Below, piece after piece: positions 60,301-63,300 of a stretch of 64,000 nt of DNA. Every line of letters starts with the position of its first letter. Positions within the stretch are counted from its first letter, which is position 1. The stretch lies in assembly GCA_031216915.1 (NCBI GenBank), contig CM062295.1, positions 180,062,927 through 180,126,926 of the forward strand, read 5' to 3'. The DNA is from Pictodentalium vernedei (lineage: Eukaryota; Mollusca; Scaphopoda; Dentaliida; Dentaliidae). The position numbers and the translations under genes are program-made. The notes below the pieces were generated by a model. It searched no databases. It was given only the letters and a program-made list of their open reading frames with translations, and was not told the origin of the DNA.

Positions 60301-63300
60301 AAATATTAAATACTCACGTGGTGTTCACCACTTTAGTGAATCATGAATGCGACTTCAATTATATTTCCACAAGTTTAGTAAGTTTTCGTGCTCCTCGTCC
60401 TCACTAAATCTCCGCCTCAAGCTCAAGTTCAAAATAAATTGTTTCACTCCGCTTAATTCTAACAAGAAACATGAATTTATATTCCATTATAATATTTTAT
60501 ACCATTTATCTTACAAGCATTAATAATGAATTATAACATAAACAGCATGATGCAGTTGTAGACACTGACAATTGGTGATACAGAAACTCCCAAAGCGACG
60601 GCACTTGTAACAAGTCATTTTCGAATTTGTTGATCTGGAAACTCCCAAAGAGATTTCATTTGTTCGAAATGATGTCACTAAAAGTATGTTTCTGAATTCG
60701 ACTACACTGTTACAAGATTGATGCCAGTGATGGCATGTTGCAGTTAATGGAAGCTATTTTTTGTTCGGCATAATAAAATAATTAAAACATTTCTTTTCAT
60801 GCTCTATCGGTCAGTACTACCTGAGTTTGTGTGATTTCTGAAAAAAAACCTTCAGCAGCTTTGCTGCTTCAGGAAACTATTGTTATATTAGAACGTCTCT
60901 ATATTATAATAGAACGTCTAATATTATATTAGAACATTCCTTTTCATGTTCTATCGGTTGATAGTACCTGAGTTTGTGTGATTTCTGAAATAAAACCTGA
61001 AGCACCGAAGTTTTATTTCAGAAATCACACAAACTCAGGTACTATCAACCGACAGAACATGAAAAGAAACGTTCTAATTAGTTTATTATGCCGAACAAAA
61101 AATAGCATTCATTGTTAAGCGTTAACTGCAACATGCCATCAATCTTGCAATAACAATGCAGTCGACTCCAAAAACATGATGTCATTTCGAACGAATGACG
61201 TCTCTTTAGGAGTTCCAGATCACCAAACTCGAAAATGACTTGTCACAAGTGCCGTCGCTTTGGGAGTTTCTATATCACCAAATGCCAGTGTTTACAACTG
61301 CATCATGCTGTTCATGTTATAATTCAATATTAATGCTTGTGTGATAAGTGGTATAATTTATGGAATATAAATTCATGTTTCATGGACGATGACAGTTGTT
61401 AGAATTAAGCGGAGTGAAACAATTTATTTTGAACTTGAGGTGGAGGCTCAGTGAGGTCGAGGAGTACCAAACTTGTGGAAATATAATTGATTGAAGTCAT
61501 AACTCATATTCAGGATTCACTGAAGTGGTGAACAACATGTGAGTTTTTAATATTTCTGATTCTTTTGAATTCATAGTTTGCAGTTAAAATTGAAAACAGC
61601 CAATAAGCTGAATGTCAATTGGAAAAATAAAAAAAAGAGTTATGAAGTTTGAAATTTTCTGTGCGTGATGTTTGAATTTTCAATTTAATGGATTCCACAT
61701 CATAGAAGCATGTAATAAACACAGAACGTCATGCTGTGTGAATGTGTCAAAATGGCACTCATGCCATCATGGAAGGATAGAACTTGAGGCTGCACTGATG
61801 AATGCATTCATACATTGTTGCATTCTGTGTATTTCAGAGATGTTTGTTCTTATGGCACCAAAAGTTTTGCCCACAATATCCTGACTCAGAAGAATGAGAA
61901 GATTCAGGCAGAATCCAATCATGTACAATAACAGGAATAAAGTTTCTAGTGCTCATGTTGTATACTGGTTTTTTCCTTTCTTTACACTATGATGTATACC
62001 TTTTGACAAAACACTGACTGGTTTTAAAGCAGCAATGTTACACACAAACAACCATCAGGATTATGAAAAAGAGTCCCCTCTTTAGCAAGCGGTCTGTAGA
62101 ATGCAAAGGATGTGAGGAGTCCTTTGAATATAATCTGAAGGTTGGAGGGTATAATTTTCCTTTCCCAGTTTTGAACCCTCCCATTGTACATCACTTTACA
62201 TGTATGTGTTACATTCTTGTTTTGAAACAGTCAATGTATTAGTAAAAGGTATCCTTTGGGAAAGACATCCACACTCGTGTTACCTGTCTAATTGTTGGCC
62301 AGGACAACCAATTGTATTTCTTTTAAATGAGGGAATGGCTCACCTGTGTTGCACAACTGAATGAAGTAGCAATGTTATACCATTCAAACTTCAGCTCATA
62401 TTAAAAGAACCCCTCTTATCCCTCACATCCTATGAATGACTTGTATAGAGGGAGGTTATCATCCATAAACCAACATTTCTGTTTACAGAGACAGTGACCT
62501 TGACTTCATCCAAAATATGGTAGAGCTCTGAGAAGATTCGAAAATTCGATTCAATTCGAAATCACCATGAAGCATGGGTTGACTGATAATTGAGCCATGA
62601 AACGATAGGACTGACATTTCTTATCATTGTGCGACACTTTGGCTGGGAATGCACATTTACACTTCTTAGCGTTTACTGATCTCATGGTTCATGTATTTGT
62701 TTGTTGTCAATAAAAATGTTGCCGGCTTTCCTTTGAATCATTTCTCGGGATACAAAACTATCTGGAATATGCTTGAAAAATAGAGGTTTTCAAAATTCAT
62801 ATGACAATGTCAGTGGGCTGGGACTCGGGATGCCTGAATTCTTTGATGTGCAGCAGAGAATACAAACTATTTTATTGAGACATTTCCACAATTTTTCAAC
62901 CAGGAGCTTCTAATGCACCATGCCTACAAAATAATGATGGATGAGAATTGTTGTGAAATATCTGGCGCTGCAGCTCCAGGAGTCCGTGCATGCATTGAAA
63001 TGATTTGATAGTTATATGCATGTCATTTTTATGATGGTATCCTGCTTGTCATTCCTGGTAAATACAAGCAGGAATGACAAGCAGGATACCACCATAAAAA
63101 TGACATCACAAGTGATAATTGAGTCAGAAATTATGCTCTTGTAATTTTGGTATGGGAAACTGGGGTATGTTTCTTGCTTGTAATATCGTCATCTTGTTTA
63201 AATTGTGTTCATCTCTAAAGTCAAATGTTTCGTCGCAAACTACACCAGATATGATATGGGCATAATTATTCGCAGTCATACAGTTGTAATATTTGAGATT

